A stretch of 23,417 nucleotides of DNA from Nephromyces sp. MM_2019 (GCA_015657535.1 JADHZB010000667.1:1-23417); one strand, 5' to 3'; shown: positions 1 to 10,600, counted from the stretch's first letter. Program-made: numbers and translations. The notes: generated by a model from the letters alone, not told the origin.

Positions 1-258
1 CAAATCAATCAATCATATTAATTATAATTTAATAAACTTGATATTAAATCTAATTACTTATTACTTTAAAATTGAGTTTCTTAGTTTATAAAGAATTTCT
101 TAGTTTATAAAGAAATACCTCTAAAATTAACTCCACTTCATATACAGCTTATATAAAATAACTTGTGTATGAATGAAATATTTTGTTTGTTAACAATACC
201 ACTCCAAAAATTTATTCGGTTTTATAATGTTTTATAAAAAATTATAAAAGAATAATCA

Positions 259-611
259 ATGCATACTGCTGCTAAACTTGGTAGAAAAACTGTCTTCTTT
301 GTTAAAAAGTTGATTTTAACAATGTCAGCTATTCCAAAGGTTAGAGCAGTTGTGCTTCTTTTTTAATTATAATGTTCCACGATGTTAAACAAGTTCAACT
401 CATAGTACAACTTTTATACTACAAACATAAGTAATTAACTTTGATTACTTGAGAATGTACTTTCATAATGAATTTTCATTAGGCTCTTCTCATTGAAAGG
501 TCAAGCCAAATTATATTCAATGTTAGTCTGAACAGTATTACTGATACACATTGTTCTATCAGTCTCTTTGTTCTATATAAGATATCAATGTTGTTATACT
601 TCATTGGGTAG
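259..611 (+). CDS. possible small two-exon gene, unrecognised
   Basis: An ATG at 259 opens a 35-codon frame ending in TAA at 364-366. The peptide begins MHTAAKLGRKTVFFVKKLIL, which is basic and amphipathic, somewhat like a mitochondrial targeting peptide. An alternative reading uses a GTTAGA donor after 339 and an acceptor after TTTTCATTAG at 482. This joins 27 codons in phase 0 to a 42-codon exon (483-611, starting ALLIERSSQ and ending ...LLYFIG). The local base composition is less AT-extreme than the flanks. At this AT content, open runs of 35-42 codons are common by chance, and no family was recognised, so this is only a candidate. The two readings exclude each other. Confidence 0.22.
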
Positions 612-1440
612 TATAATTAGAATAAAATTATGTTTTTAATATTGCTTATAATAATGGAATATTTACTTTTTCTATTTTTATAACCCTCAAAAGAAGATAT
701 ATTGATTAAACATCAAAACCTAACCTTTCGTAAGTGAATAACAAAAATTTTACATTTTCTTTTAATTTTTCATCAATTAGTAAAAAATCTTCACTTTCCT
801 CCAATCATTTTTGGTGTTATTAAACTATATACTTCTCCCAAAGTAATATTTTACCTAAGCTAGGATACTAGTGTGTATAAATATCAATTTTTGTACGTGT
901 TTGTCTCCTCACTTAAAGTAATTATATTTGTCATTATGCATATTTAGCTCACTTTTTGAAGTTATTGCATAGTTTTTATTGTAATTTTTATGAAACATTT
1001 ACAAACCTTCCTAGCAGTAGTTATATTGCATTTTATAGCATTGGATAAATTTAAGGAAATAAATGAATAGCCTTATTTCCAAGTAATTGAAATAAGTAGC
1101 ATTTAAAAGCCTAATAATGCAACATTGCTAAGAGTATTAAAACAAACCTACACTAACTTAGCACTTTTAACTTTATCTACAAACATTAACTTGAAAACCT
1201 TCTCTTAACCAATTTGCTCACTGATTAAAATTAAGTATTTAGCAATTTAGGCCTGTTAAAATTGATCAAGGAAATTTTGCTAAAAGACTTTATGCAAGCC
1301 TAATAAAATTTATTTAATATTGAAAACCTTCGAAATTACACCACACAGGGGACCATAATAAATAGAATTTTATTTATGTTGTAGAAATTCATCGATAAAA
1401 AAGGTAACATTTAATATTAGAAAAATTAAAACAAATTCTA
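612..1440. other. AT-rich stretch without a supported gene
   Basis: No long frame, convincing exon or tandem repeat was seen on either strand. It lies downstream of the small plus-strand candidate and beyond the 3' end of the minus-strand frame ending at 1490, so it probably holds 3' untranslated and intergenic sequence. Confidence 0.5.
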
Positions 1441-1489
1441 ATTTTTATAATTCATTATCTTTGGGTAAAAATTCATTCACTGTTGGAAC

Positions 1490-2200
1490 TTAATAAATTA
1501 TTTGAACAACATTTACAGGTTCGATCAAAGCTCTTGCAAACGCAGCCTTGTCAACAATCACAAAGTCTCGAAAAAGTAGCATTGGCAAAGACGATCTTGT
1601 TATTTTGTTATCAATTACTAATTTTTTAAACCATCCTGGCTCCCTCACTTTTAATTCGTATAAATTTGATTCAATTACAGCTTCAAGGTTTGCTTTTCCT
1701 GGATCAACAAGACTAGTTATATAATAAGAAAGCAGAGCCAAGCGAAATTTTTTCAATGCTGCATAATTCTCTTCCTTAAATAATTTATAACTATTTGGGT
1801 CAAGGGATTTTTTAGAATTGCCAAACACTAAGTCTAAAAAGAAATTAAAAACAAGTTTTAGACAAGCTTCATCACTATATGTACTAGCTTTAAATGATTT
1901 TAAAAAATCAAGGAATATAATTTCTGGAATAAAAATCTCTGTCTTGTCGAAGTTTGCAATTATACAATCTTTATCAATTTTAGCTTCCTCACGCAAGATA
2001 CTGATTAAATCTGCATAATTTGGGGAATTTTCAATATAATCTATCCAAAAATTTGGATCCTCAGGGTTTCCAAAAACAAGTTCAGGACTACTGATAACTA
2101 GTGAAAGTTTTAGAGTTGGCCACCTCTTAGGCATTAAGAACACTTTTACATTAGGCGGTATAAACGAAAATCTCACTGCAAACATTAAAACAACTTCCAT
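1490..2200 (-). CDS. unrecognised 236-residue protein or terminal exon
   Basis: This is an uninterrupted frame of 236 codons starting at an ATG, far longer than expected by chance in DNA this AT-rich. The protein is soluble-looking and mixed in composition, with no signal peptide or clear membrane segment. Recognisable stretches are PPNVKVFLMPKRWPTLKL near the N-terminus, a D/E-rich middle (FGNPEDPNFWIDYIENSPNY) and a helical C-terminal half. I did not recognise a family. It lies just beyond the exon chain at 2387-4545 on the same strand, so it is either the final exon of that gene or a separate gene. The ATG is preceded by an in-frame TAA about 24 bases upstream, with possible acceptors between. 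After the TAA stop the same frame continues as VPTVNEFLPKDNEL before a second TAA, which may mean the annotated stop is not the true end. Confidence 0.78.
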   Translation of the reverse strand: MEVVLMFAVRFSFIPPNVKVFLMPKRWPTLKLSLVISSPELVFGNPEDPNFWIDYIENSPNYADLISILREEAKIDKDCIIANFDKTEIFIPEIIFLDFLKSFKASTYSDEACLKLVFNFFLDLVFGNSKKSLDPNSYKLFKEENYAALKKFRLALLSYYITSLVDPGKANLEAVIESNLYELKVREPGWFKKLVIDNKITRSSLPMLLFRDFVIVDKAAFARALIEPVNVVQIIY

Positions 2201-2205
2201 AATAC

Positions 2206-2324
2206 TTAATTTTCTCGTTTATGTGCCATAACCTCATAACACTGAGTCACATATTTTAAGAAAGCCATAACTTAAAATGTGAGCATACCTAGATTAATAG
2301 TTTTATCCCCGCTTTTGTCTCGTT
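2206..2324 (-). CDS. possible micro-exons linking two parts of one gene
   Basis: After the exon ending at 2387 (phase 1), an acceptor TTAAATCAG allows a 36-base exon (2289-2324, reading RDKSGDKTINL). It ends at CTAG followed by GTATGC. An 18-base GT..AG segment (2271-2288) then leads to a frame reading VMAFLKYVTQCYEVMAHKREN before a TAA at 2206-2208. All phases match, but each piece is short. A phase-2 join from this piece into the 1490-2200 frame is possible only with the weak donor GTGTTA. The simpler reading is that the upstream exon runs on to a TAA at 2376-2378. Confidence 0.2.
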
Positions 2325-2386
2325 CTGATTTAACATAAGTTTTTTGAATATTTTATTGTCACAAAAACAAATTATTTATTGCTCAC

Positions 2387-2555
2387 CATACTCATACATA
2401 TATAGCTTCCGAATTAAATCATCAAGAAATTTACTCTTGTAAAGGTGTAGCGCTTTATTAAATTGGGTCACATCTTGTTGCTCCAGGTATGAATATAAAT
2501 TTGCAATCTCATTTATAGCAGTGTTTTCTAGTTCAATGTAGTAGGTTTGAGAGCC
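2387..2555 (-). CDS. exon of unrecognised minus-strand multi-exon gene
   Basis: The exon begins after the acceptor GTGTATTTTAG and reads GSQTYYIELENTAINEIANL, then a helical, charged stretch ending LIRKLYMYEY. Its start phase (0) matches the donor of the exon at 2665-2864. It ends at TATG followed by GTGAGC, or reads three codons further to a TAA at 2376-2378. The residue composition is protein-like and unlike the surrounding AT-rich sequence. No domain was recognised. Confidence 0.5.
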
Positions 2556-2664
2556 CTAAAATACACAAAAAACATTTGAGATAGTAGAAGCTTAGAAAGT
2601 CTTTAGGCTACAATATTTAATCCCAGGTATAAGTGTTTTATATTTATTATAATCGAAGCCTCAC

Positions 2665-2864
2665 TAGTACATCCAAATTTTCCATCAAATTTGATTTGAT
2701 AAATTCCCATTTCTCCAAATTGTGAGTTCTATTGCTGCCTAGTGAAAAGGGATCCAAGCCATTTGCTATAAAGCTAGTTTGCATAATTTTCAACTTAGAT
2801 ATAAAACTGAGCATTAAGTCTCTAGACTTGTTCATGTGGACAACCAGTTTAAAAAATGTCCTTT
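2665..2864 (-). CDS. exon of unrecognised minus-strand multi-exon gene
   Basis: This exon follows the acceptor TTGACTTTCAG with two bases completing a split codon. It reads RTFFKLVVHMNKSRDLMLSF and ends ...KSNLMENLDVL at a GTGAGG donor in phase 0. The entry phase (1) matches the donor of the 3050-3712 exon. It contains NRTHNLEKWEFIKSNLMENL, a probable amphipathic helix. A frame from the internal ATG runs nine codons beyond the proposed 5' edge to the acceptor, which supports its being an exon and not a small gene. Confidence 0.5.
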
Positions 2865-3049
2865 CTGAAAGTCAATTATATTAAAATTCATATGAACATC
2901 TCTTGCCAATTTCATAGTTAACTATTATAGGATAATACCAATAATTATGTGCCTATAAACTTCATTAATGGGAAAATTGAATTGTTTATAATTTAACTAT
3001 TAAGCTATATGATTATTTGTAGTCGACATTTAGATTTAAATAATATAAC

Positions 3050-3712
3050 CTATCAATGAATTTTCCAGAATGACAACCTTGAAAATTTTTTGAATTTCTA
3101 ATTCCTTCATTAAAAGCTTAGTTATCTGTCTCATCGATGTCTGTACGCCACATCTTTCATGTTTGCTGAAAACAATTGTTTCTGAATATTTGAGAAAAGG
3201 TTCAATGAGCTTTTCCTTAACAGTATTGTAAGCCATTTCAGGATTATTATCAACATAACGGGACTCTGAAAGAGTTTCTAGTAATCTTATTGTTTTAAAA
3301 TTCGATAAAACCCAACTAGCCATTTTCATTTGCTTTAAATTATGCTTCGATCGATATTCCTCTAAGGTTCTATATCGTTTTAATTCCTCTAAATAATCTA
3401 TTTCATTTCCACTTGTTGCTAAAAGACTCCAGGTATCAGGGTCTATCTCTAGTTTATAGTGAATTCGATTTATGACTAAATTTTTTACATTAGGCTCTTT
3501 ACGAAATTCTGAACATAAATTATCATAGGATTGAATCGTTTTCCAGGTTAGACTACAGTAGATATTGATAATTTCTAGTTCCGTGCCCAGAGTATATTTA
3601 GAAGTCATTTCAGCAACAGAAAATGTATCAACGTTCGCTTTAAATGATTTTGGCCCTCCAAAACTTATAATCACACTTTCATAAATTCCTTCCATCTTTA
3701 GGAGAACAGCAA
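3050..3712 (-). CDS. large central exon of unrecognised multi-exon gene
   Basis: This is the second-longest open frame in the left region, about 220 codons with mixed, soluble-protein composition. An internal ATG at 3695 (MEGIYESVIISFGGPKSFKA) could be the start of a shorter gene. The frame also extends upstream to a good acceptor (TTACTCTTCAG, exon start 3712), adding AVLLK, in the phase needed by the exon at 3982-4178. The 3' end fits a donor at GATAG followed by GTTATA, in phase 1. The sequence includes DPDTWSLLATSGNEIDYLEE, a basic helical stretch (RYRTLEEYRSKHNLKQMKM) and a C-terminal helix (ITKLLMKELEIQKIFKVV). There are no membrane segments. No family was recognised. It looks like an alpha-helical scaffold or adaptor, which is inference only. 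Confidence 0.82.
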
Positions 3713-3981
3713 CTGAAGAGTAATTATGACTGTTTCATAAAGCCGAACTTATATATAAATAACTTTAATATTTTGAAAGGTCATTTAGTATTTATTGTGC
3801 GAAACAAATCTGATATTACATAAATTTACAACACATCTATGGAAATTACCTCTTTTATATTCTCCAGCGGTATTAAGTGGTATTAAATAATCTTTACTTA
3901 TCCTTGCTACATGAAAAGTTATGATTGTAAATTTTAGTTAAAAAGGCAATGAGGAATCAAAGTAAATCTGAGCGTACTAAC

Positions 3982-4178
3982 TAAAATTGAAAATGTAAAA
4001 TTCCTTGAAGAATTCTTGAAGAAATGTTTCTTTCTCTTTAGCTAATTTTAAGATATATTTCAGTTCCACTCCTGTATAATGACTTTTTGCATATCTTTGG
4101 AACATCTTAATTCCAAGATCTTTTGCCCATATATACTGGATTAAATTATAAATAGAAAATTTATTAAGAGTATAAGCG
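3982..4178 (-). CDS. exon of unrecognised minus-strand multi-exon gene
   Basis: The exon starts after ATTAATCTTCAATAACAG with one base completing a codon. It reads AYTLNKFSIYNLIQYIWAKD and continues through GVELKYILKLAKEKETFLQE to ...FYIFNF, ending at a GTTAGT donor in phase 1. Entry phase 2 matches the donor of the 4260-4545 exon and exit phase 1 matches the start of the 3050-3712 exon. The dense K/E/L/Y content suggests a helical segment. Confidence 0.52.
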
Positions 4179-4259
4179 CTGTTATTGAAGATTAATAGTA
4201 ACTAAAGAAAATTTATCAATTTAATTTGGTTGTAAAATAGATTCTTAGTTTAGTTGTAC

Positions 4260-4545
4260 TTGGAATTTAACAAATTAGGTATTTCAGTACGTACTTCTTT
4301 ATTAGTTTTCATATCTTTAACTGTTTTGTTTAAATAATTATCAAAAAAGTAGCTCCATTGCTCATTAGCCGCATTATTATATGAAATTATCCAACCTCTA
4401 GGTATGTAATAACTTGCAGCAATATTTTTAGAATTGATTGGCATCACTCGAGTCTCAGTATATATATAGCTTTCAATGATGTTATTTAGCACATGGTGTG
4501 ATTCTGGTTCTGCTTTTTGTATCCTTTTAGCATATGTTTCATATC
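4260..4545 (-). CDS. exon of unrecognised minus-strand multi-exon gene
   Basis: A frame of about 95 codons follows the acceptor TTTATTAACGTTCAG. It reads YETYAKRIQKAEPESHHVLN, then YYIPRGWIISYNNAANEQWS, and ends ...RTEIPNLLNS at a GTACAA donor in phase 2. An in-frame TAA lies four bases beyond the donor. Entry phase 1 shows that at least one more upstream exon is needed. None could be placed with confidence, although coding-like pieces exist at 4734-4954 and 5607-5953. The chain from here to 2387 has consistent phases at four successive introns. Confidence 0.58.
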
Positions 4546-4733
4546 CTGAACGTTAATAAAACATAGGGGGATAAAAATAATAGTTCAGTCATTTTGAAAA
4601 AACCAATTTATAAAACAAGGCAATTTTTATTCTCACTTAGTGGTTTTAATTTTATTTTCCAGCAAAAAGCCTTCACAAATAATAATATAACTATTATTGA
4701 ACTTGTAAGCCTAAAATACATTTTCAATAAGGA

Positions 4734-4954
4734 ATTTGCTCATCATCAATAGGCCTAGCTACAAAAGCGGTCATATTCAAAATAGTAAGTAATTCGCTAA
4801 AGTCTACTAAACCAGAAGTAGTGAAAATCATAAATTTAAGATATCATTGAAATCCATGCCAAAATCATCTTGATTAGGGATAAAAATATCAAAATTATTT
4901 TATTTAGATTCCCCAAATTGCGAGATCCAGTTCTTTGTCAAAATCTGAGCTCAT
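4734..4954 (-). pseudogene. coding-like stretch broken across three frames
   Basis: Reading right to left on the minus strand, three protein-like pieces follow each other in three different frames within about 220 bases: MSSDFDKELDLAIWGI (from the ATG at 4954), then FDIFIPNQDDFGMDFNDILN, then SGLVDFSELLTILNMTAFVA continuing RPIDDEQIPY. Their acidic and aliphatic composition contrasts with the flanking sequence. No GT/AG pairs cleanly remove the frame changes. It may be a decayed upstream part of the neighbouring multi-exon gene, or small exons whose borders I cannot resolve. Confidence 0.25.
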
Positions 4955-5606
4955 AAAATCTTATTTAAGTCATGAGAGGGAAAATTAAAAATAATTTTTA
5001 ATTATCGCATGTATACTATAAGCTTGGTTATTAAATTATAAAAGTTATTTTCAGACTACATCTAGTAATTATTCAAAAGGTTAAGGTGAATCATAAATCT
5101 AGATTTTGCATTTGACATACTTGGGTGTCAAGCAATTGTGATGTTTTTATGACATTTAAGCTAGACTTAATCGCTCGAAAATTGAAAAAGCATGGAAAAT
5201 AAAGATAGATGACACCATTGAACATCTATATGTGATATGCCTCAAAATAATAAAAACACAGCTAAATATTTAAATGTATCCAGCTCTGGATTTTGGCAGA
5301 TGTACCATACTATATGTGTTGCTCAAGCAGTCCTTTTATAAATTTGGTTTGGATGAAGCTCAAGTTACCCAATTAAATAACCCAGAGTATGAAGTATGAT
5401 TAAGCACAAGTGAGTTCAAGTCACCCAACGCCAGGCCTTACATATCTAGAATTTTTGAATTAAAAGTTTTCATGAAACTTATTTACTGATGTACTTTTCG
5501 ACTATCTCTAGTAGACTTCTATCTGAGCTTAGGTATACTTGAAATCATTCAAGTCTTTCTTATATCGCTCAAATACCGGCTTATTGTTTCAATTAAGTGG
5601 CATTGA
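4955..5606. other. AT-rich stretch without a supported gene
   Basis: The longest item is a 41-codon plus-strand frame (5274-5399) between two stops, treated as chance. No repeat structure was noticed. If the left gene extends upstream, this could be intron. Confidence 0.4.
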
Positions 5607-5953
5607 TCATTTTCGATGATGAGTAGGATTTTCGATGAGCAAAATTTCTTGAGTTGGAGACATAACAAGTCTTACCACTAAAATTCTAATACAGGAAGAT
5701 TTTATATCATGCATGTTGTATACCCACATACGTTTTCCTCTTAAATAAAACTTATTTAGGCACCTATCAATTAATTTTAATTCTTTAGAACCTGAACATT
5801 TTGCCAAAAACACCCTTATTACCCCCTTTTTTCCCTCGCAAGTTTTTACAGTTTTGAAATGAAGCTTAAAGATAATTATGGTGAATTCATAGCGCACTAC
5901 AAACATTTCTGGACTAATAATTGCACTATAGTTAAGTTTCTTAAAAGCTCACG
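5607..5953 (-). CDS. possible exon(s), unrecognised basic protein
   Basis: An ATG at 5906 opens a 99-codon frame rich in K, R, I and V (FKLHFKTVKTCEGKKGVIRV, later LIDRCLNKFYLRGKRMWVYN). The frame extends two bases upstream to an acceptor (ATTATTAGTCCAG). A 44-base segment with a GTGAGC donor (5909-5952) could join it, in matching phase 1, to an upstream piece reading NRLLSKIKAKFIEIKQTHI. Inside the frame, GTAAGA at 5670-5675 is a strong donor (after CIRILV), so the true exon may end at 5676. About one frame of this length is expected by chance in the window, so the splice-site agreement is the main support. No family was recognised. Confidence 0.35.
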
Positions 5954-6119
5954 TATGTGAGTCTGTTTTATTTCAATGAATTTTGCCTTAATCTTGGACA
6001 ATAGACGATTGACAAAAATCGAAACTATGACTTAATAAGAACATAAGGTTAGAATATTCCACACTTTTTAATAATTAGATTTTAATTAGTATAAAATAAC
6101 AAATTATTAATTATTAATT

Positions 6120-7640
6120 TTAAAAAGCTCCTTTAAGTTCTTTAAAATTTATGTCTGCAAATTTTACCCCCAAAATAGAGAAATTTGCATGACTACAATT
6201 CCATGAGGAAATTCATATACCTCTGGTACTTTGTAAAGTTTGTTCAAAGTCATTAATAAAATAGTAAAATAAAAGACTTCAAGCTCACAGACGGTAAATT
6301 TGTCCTGATGAAAACTTCTAGAAGCATAAATCATAAATAATTTCACAAGTTTTCATACCCAATTGTAAAATTATAAAACAATTCAATTTAATTGGAAAAT
6401 TGTACATATATGTATTAATCTCTGAAGGTTAACATGTAGACCTTAAAAAATAAAGCATACAAGTTCAAAGTCTCAAAAATTATTACTTTCTTTACATATA
6501 AATTCTCCAATTGGAGCTTTGCAAATTTCACCCACCAATCAATTAACTGTATGCCTCAAAATTCATAAGGGTACTTTGTATGTGCCTGATAATTTCCTGA
6601 AATTAGTTTGTACTTATTACAAATAATTGAAATGTTTTATTAATACAGAACCAATGACCTCCCTTTTGTGATATTTCTCTCATTGCATCTCTACAAATTT
6701 TACTTCAACTCGGTAAAATTTAATCATCCAAAACTCCATGAAAACACGCCATACATTTTTGATAACTTGTGAAAGTAGCCTATAATTATTATAATACAAC
6801 TTATAACAATTTAAAATTTTTAAAAGTTATGAATTTTCCTTAGTGAAGTCTTTTTAAATACAATCGTAGAATTTTCACCCCACACTAAGCAATTCTTCTA
6901 TTCTAGTAAATTTTACATATGGAAAGATCGTAAATATTCGATAATTTGCAGCAATTTAATTATATTTATCACAATTCGTTTTACTACATTTTTGTAAAAT
7001 TTTGCATCCTTAAATTAAAAAAAAAATGTCTCAACATTTTTATTTTGTATAAACTGACTTGTTATTACAAACAAAATTAACAAGCTTATAAAAATTCAGA
7101 TCCAATGAGTTTCCATCGAATTTTGCAGTCTCACCAAAGTTATTTCTATAGACATCTTCCGCGGTTTGATAAAATTTGTAATACTATTATTTCATAAGAA
7201 AATGTTATAAGCATCTGATAACATGTAGACACTAAATTATAAATATTAAAAAAAGCGCAAGATAAATTTAAATTTCAAGACCAATACTTTTCCCTCTATG
7301 AATTCTTATCATAACACAATTTTGCAAAACTTAACACTGATTGATAAATTTCTGCAACCTCTAAGCTCTTGAGTGAACTTTAGGCATTAAAACATTTTGC
7401 AAAATATTACCTGTGATCATCACACACCAATCTTACACAATTATACAGATTCAAATTCAATAAATTTCCCTCTATAGAATATTACTTGATACAATTATAG
7501 ATTTCATTACATTTTTACGTAACTTGAACATAAATAATTCAATAAGAAAGTTACATACACAATGGACCATCGTTACACACCTGATGTTATATAAAATGTA
7601 TCTATACAATGCTATACCAATTCAATCAGAATCTATATAA
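6120..7640. repeat. degenerate tandem array, period about 170-200 bp
   Basis: Weakly conserved motifs recur in the same order. GCAAATTTTACCC-like blocks occur at about 6157, 6521, 6693, 6868, 7117 and 7315. CCAATGA/CCAATA blocks occur at 6651, 7102 and 7281. TGATAA(C/T)(A/T)TG-like blocks occur near 6588, 6760, 6938 and 7217. Most spacings are 172-199 bases or about twice that, with one near 250. The copies are much diverged. No coding frame follows the period. An old satellite-like array is the likeliest reading. The 60-codon minus frame at 6164-6346 falls inside it and is taken as chance. Confidence 0.5.
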
Positions 7641-10600
7641 TCTAGAATTATCAAATTTTGTAAGTTACATTACAATATGTTCCACCTATAAACTAAAAAT
7701 ATAATCAAAAAATCAAAATTTTACTTCGAGTGCTATACAGTAATGGATCAAAACTTTATAAGTATAAAAAAAGGCAAATAGGTATAGACTTAGTAATCTC
7801 TCATCTATTTAAAAAACTGTTTTTTTGATTCAAATAAAACATAAGAACTTCATCTTACATTTTGCTACCAATTTCACTATTATCACTTTTACGAAAAGGA
7901 AAATTAATTTTTCTTCCCTTTCTAAGCTTACCCAAACTCTAGAAAGAGTTTGAATTGCAATATTTGATCTCAGCAACAAGAAAGAATCACGAAACATTTA
8001 TATAATCCCATAACAAGTCAAATATAAAAGATTGTAATTGTTTATAAAATTCGAGGTCCACAAAGGAAAAGCTGGGAAAGACTTAATAATAATAAAAAAT
8101 GAGGCATCTTAAACTATGAAAAACACATTTAATAGTATTTTTTCAGATTTTAGAAAATAAGTCGAGGCTTTTACAAATACTTTTTGGGTGACTTGTGTGT
8201 GTGCCAATTAATTGTCTATGTCATTGGTTAAGTCTAAATGCTACAGGCTGAGTAAAAAAACAGATCAATGCTAGAAATCTTTGCATACAAGACTTGTGAG
8301 AGTTTATTTCAGTATTTATTTCATGGGCTGAATGTGGATAATATGTTAGCTGGCAATTAATTGCGCCACTTGGTTCACCCTAAAGGTAAAATTAAACATA
8401 ATCTAAGATGTGCAAGACCTTCAGCCTCAAAAAAATCCATATTTTTGTCATCCAGAATGAAGGACAACTTTCCTAATTACTAGCCTTAGGCTAAACATAT
8501 AAGTGTCCAACCCAGTACCTCATTTCTATATGAAAATTGACACCAATTACTAACCTTTCATTATTTATAATGAAAAGTCATAAATAAATTTATTTATTAG
8601 CATAATCAAGGATTTTAGAATCAATTGAAACACCTTATTATCGACTTCTTGTAACCATTATGTCTAAAAATACCTACCATTTCCCTTGTTAGACTTCTTG
8701 TGAAAGTTGACTATAACATTCGTAATGCATGTAAATTTTGGTCTATTCTAGAGTTCGATTTTATATATAATGCATTTTATAGAGAATTTAAGTAGATTAC
8801 CAATTTAGCTTCAATCCTTTAAGCTGGTCTGATAAAGATAAAAAATATTTATAGTAAAATCATTTTCAACTTTCCCAATTTTATCCAATTCTTTAAATTT
8901 TTATACAGTGCTTTATTTCAATATATTCTTTTATCAAAGAATTGTAATCTATAAGCTATATATTGATTTATAAATAAAGATGCTTTAACTTTTGTTACAG
9001 TGTACTGCTTGCTATTCATCACAACAAACCGGTTATATTAATGTGCTAAAAATCTATTAAGATTTTGCTTTAAAAATGAAATGATAGTCCCATGTAGCGT
9101 AAATATGTCTTATTATTTCTGACTTAGATATAATGTTTAAACAACGAGTGGTTAAATGTGTAAAATAATGGATAGTCAATGAAGTTTGAAAGTACGCTCC
9201 TTTGAATGCATTCATTTTTGCTTATTTTGTAATCAAAGGCTTTATCTGATATTATATATTTAAGTTATTTTCTTCAGTTCCTAACAAACTTAAGGTAGTA
9301 GGACTACAAACTACATGTTCGAGATCAGCTTGGGAATATGACTCAATTAATAAATATTCTTTTGAATATTTTTATAACTATTCTAATCTAAAATATATTA
9401 GTGCGGTTTTAGCCTGAGTGATTAATCGAGTGTGTTTCTATGATAGTATGTTGAGATACTTCAATCAGGAAGCAATGATAGGTGTTTTAGTTAATCACCT
9501 AAAGTTATTTTCATTGCCTAACCCATGGCTTTAATTGAAACTGATGATAAATGCTTAGATAGATAGAATTATGTCTAAATGAAATCGAAAAGCATATAAT
9601 TTTTTGGGTCACCACCCTCTATCTTCAGCTTAAAAGTTGTGTACATAATTGTTTGAAATTAGTTAAAGGATGTATTAATAGTGAAAAACAAAATCAAATT
9701 AAAAAGTAAGAAAAAATAATTGAGCTCATATAAACTTAAGAGTGGTTTAAAAGAGGATTAGTGTGAGGATTGTTTTCACTTGTATAGGCCGATGAATCAA
9801 ATTCTCTAAATGAGCTTCGTCTAAGCAGAATTCTATTTAAATTACTTAGCACAAGTACAATTTTTGATGAGGTCAGTTTAATCCATTCAAAGGAATAAGA
9901 AAGATAACCTGGGTGTATAAAAATGTGATAATGGATTAAATTGATAAATATCAAAATGGTAACTAAATGATTTAGGCTAAAATTAGAATATTTTTAAAAG
10001 GTTTACCGGGTTGTATACTAGTTAACTTAGATTTACCAATCGTATGGAACTCAACAAGTTGATTAGGTTGGTTACAAAAATGGAGGCCTACTCGATAATT
10101 AACCTTTTAAAATAGAATGTGTAAATATTTTAAGTTTTAAATTGTTTTGAGTGATGGCACAAATAATTTTGAAAACGATAAAAACTTAGAGTTTTACACA
10201 AATTATTATTGCCCCAAGTATATCTAAATGCAAGCAAAATTATAGATTTACAGATATATAAAGAATAAAGCCTAATATTCAATAAAATTAGGAAAGGATC
10301 ATACGTGTATGCCGATTTACTAAAATTCTGATCATAAAAATCGAAATATACATGAGCAATTAATAGAATTAGAAGTATATGATATGTATGTTGATGTTCC
10401 AAAGTTAATTAGTAATTAGTCAATGAATAGCATTTATAAAATTATTTAAGAATTCTCACACTACCGGGCTATAATGATACTCGTAGTTTGTTTGGCAGAG
10501 TCTTAATATACCTAATAAGATCTGAATTCAGAAACTTCAACTTTACCTAGGCTTAGTAACAGGTGTAAATCAGTTATGCTTACCATGCTAATTAGGAAAT

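Noticed and set aside
1818..2018. 66-codon plus-strand frame
   Set aside because: Lies inside the 236-codon minus-strand coding sequence and is its shadow.
5274..5399. 41-codon plus-strand frame starting MYPALDFGRC
   Set aside because: Runs of this length are expected many times by chance in the window, and no splice partner or similarity was seen.
9736..9954. 72-codon minus-strand frame
   Set aside because: No ATG. Its C-terminal half looks coding-like but no exon borders or relatives could be found.
10130..10402. 90-codon minus-strand frame with hydrophobic stretches
   Set aside because: No ATG start, of a length expected by chance at this AT content, and no splice join in matching phase was found to the 10705-11036 candidate.
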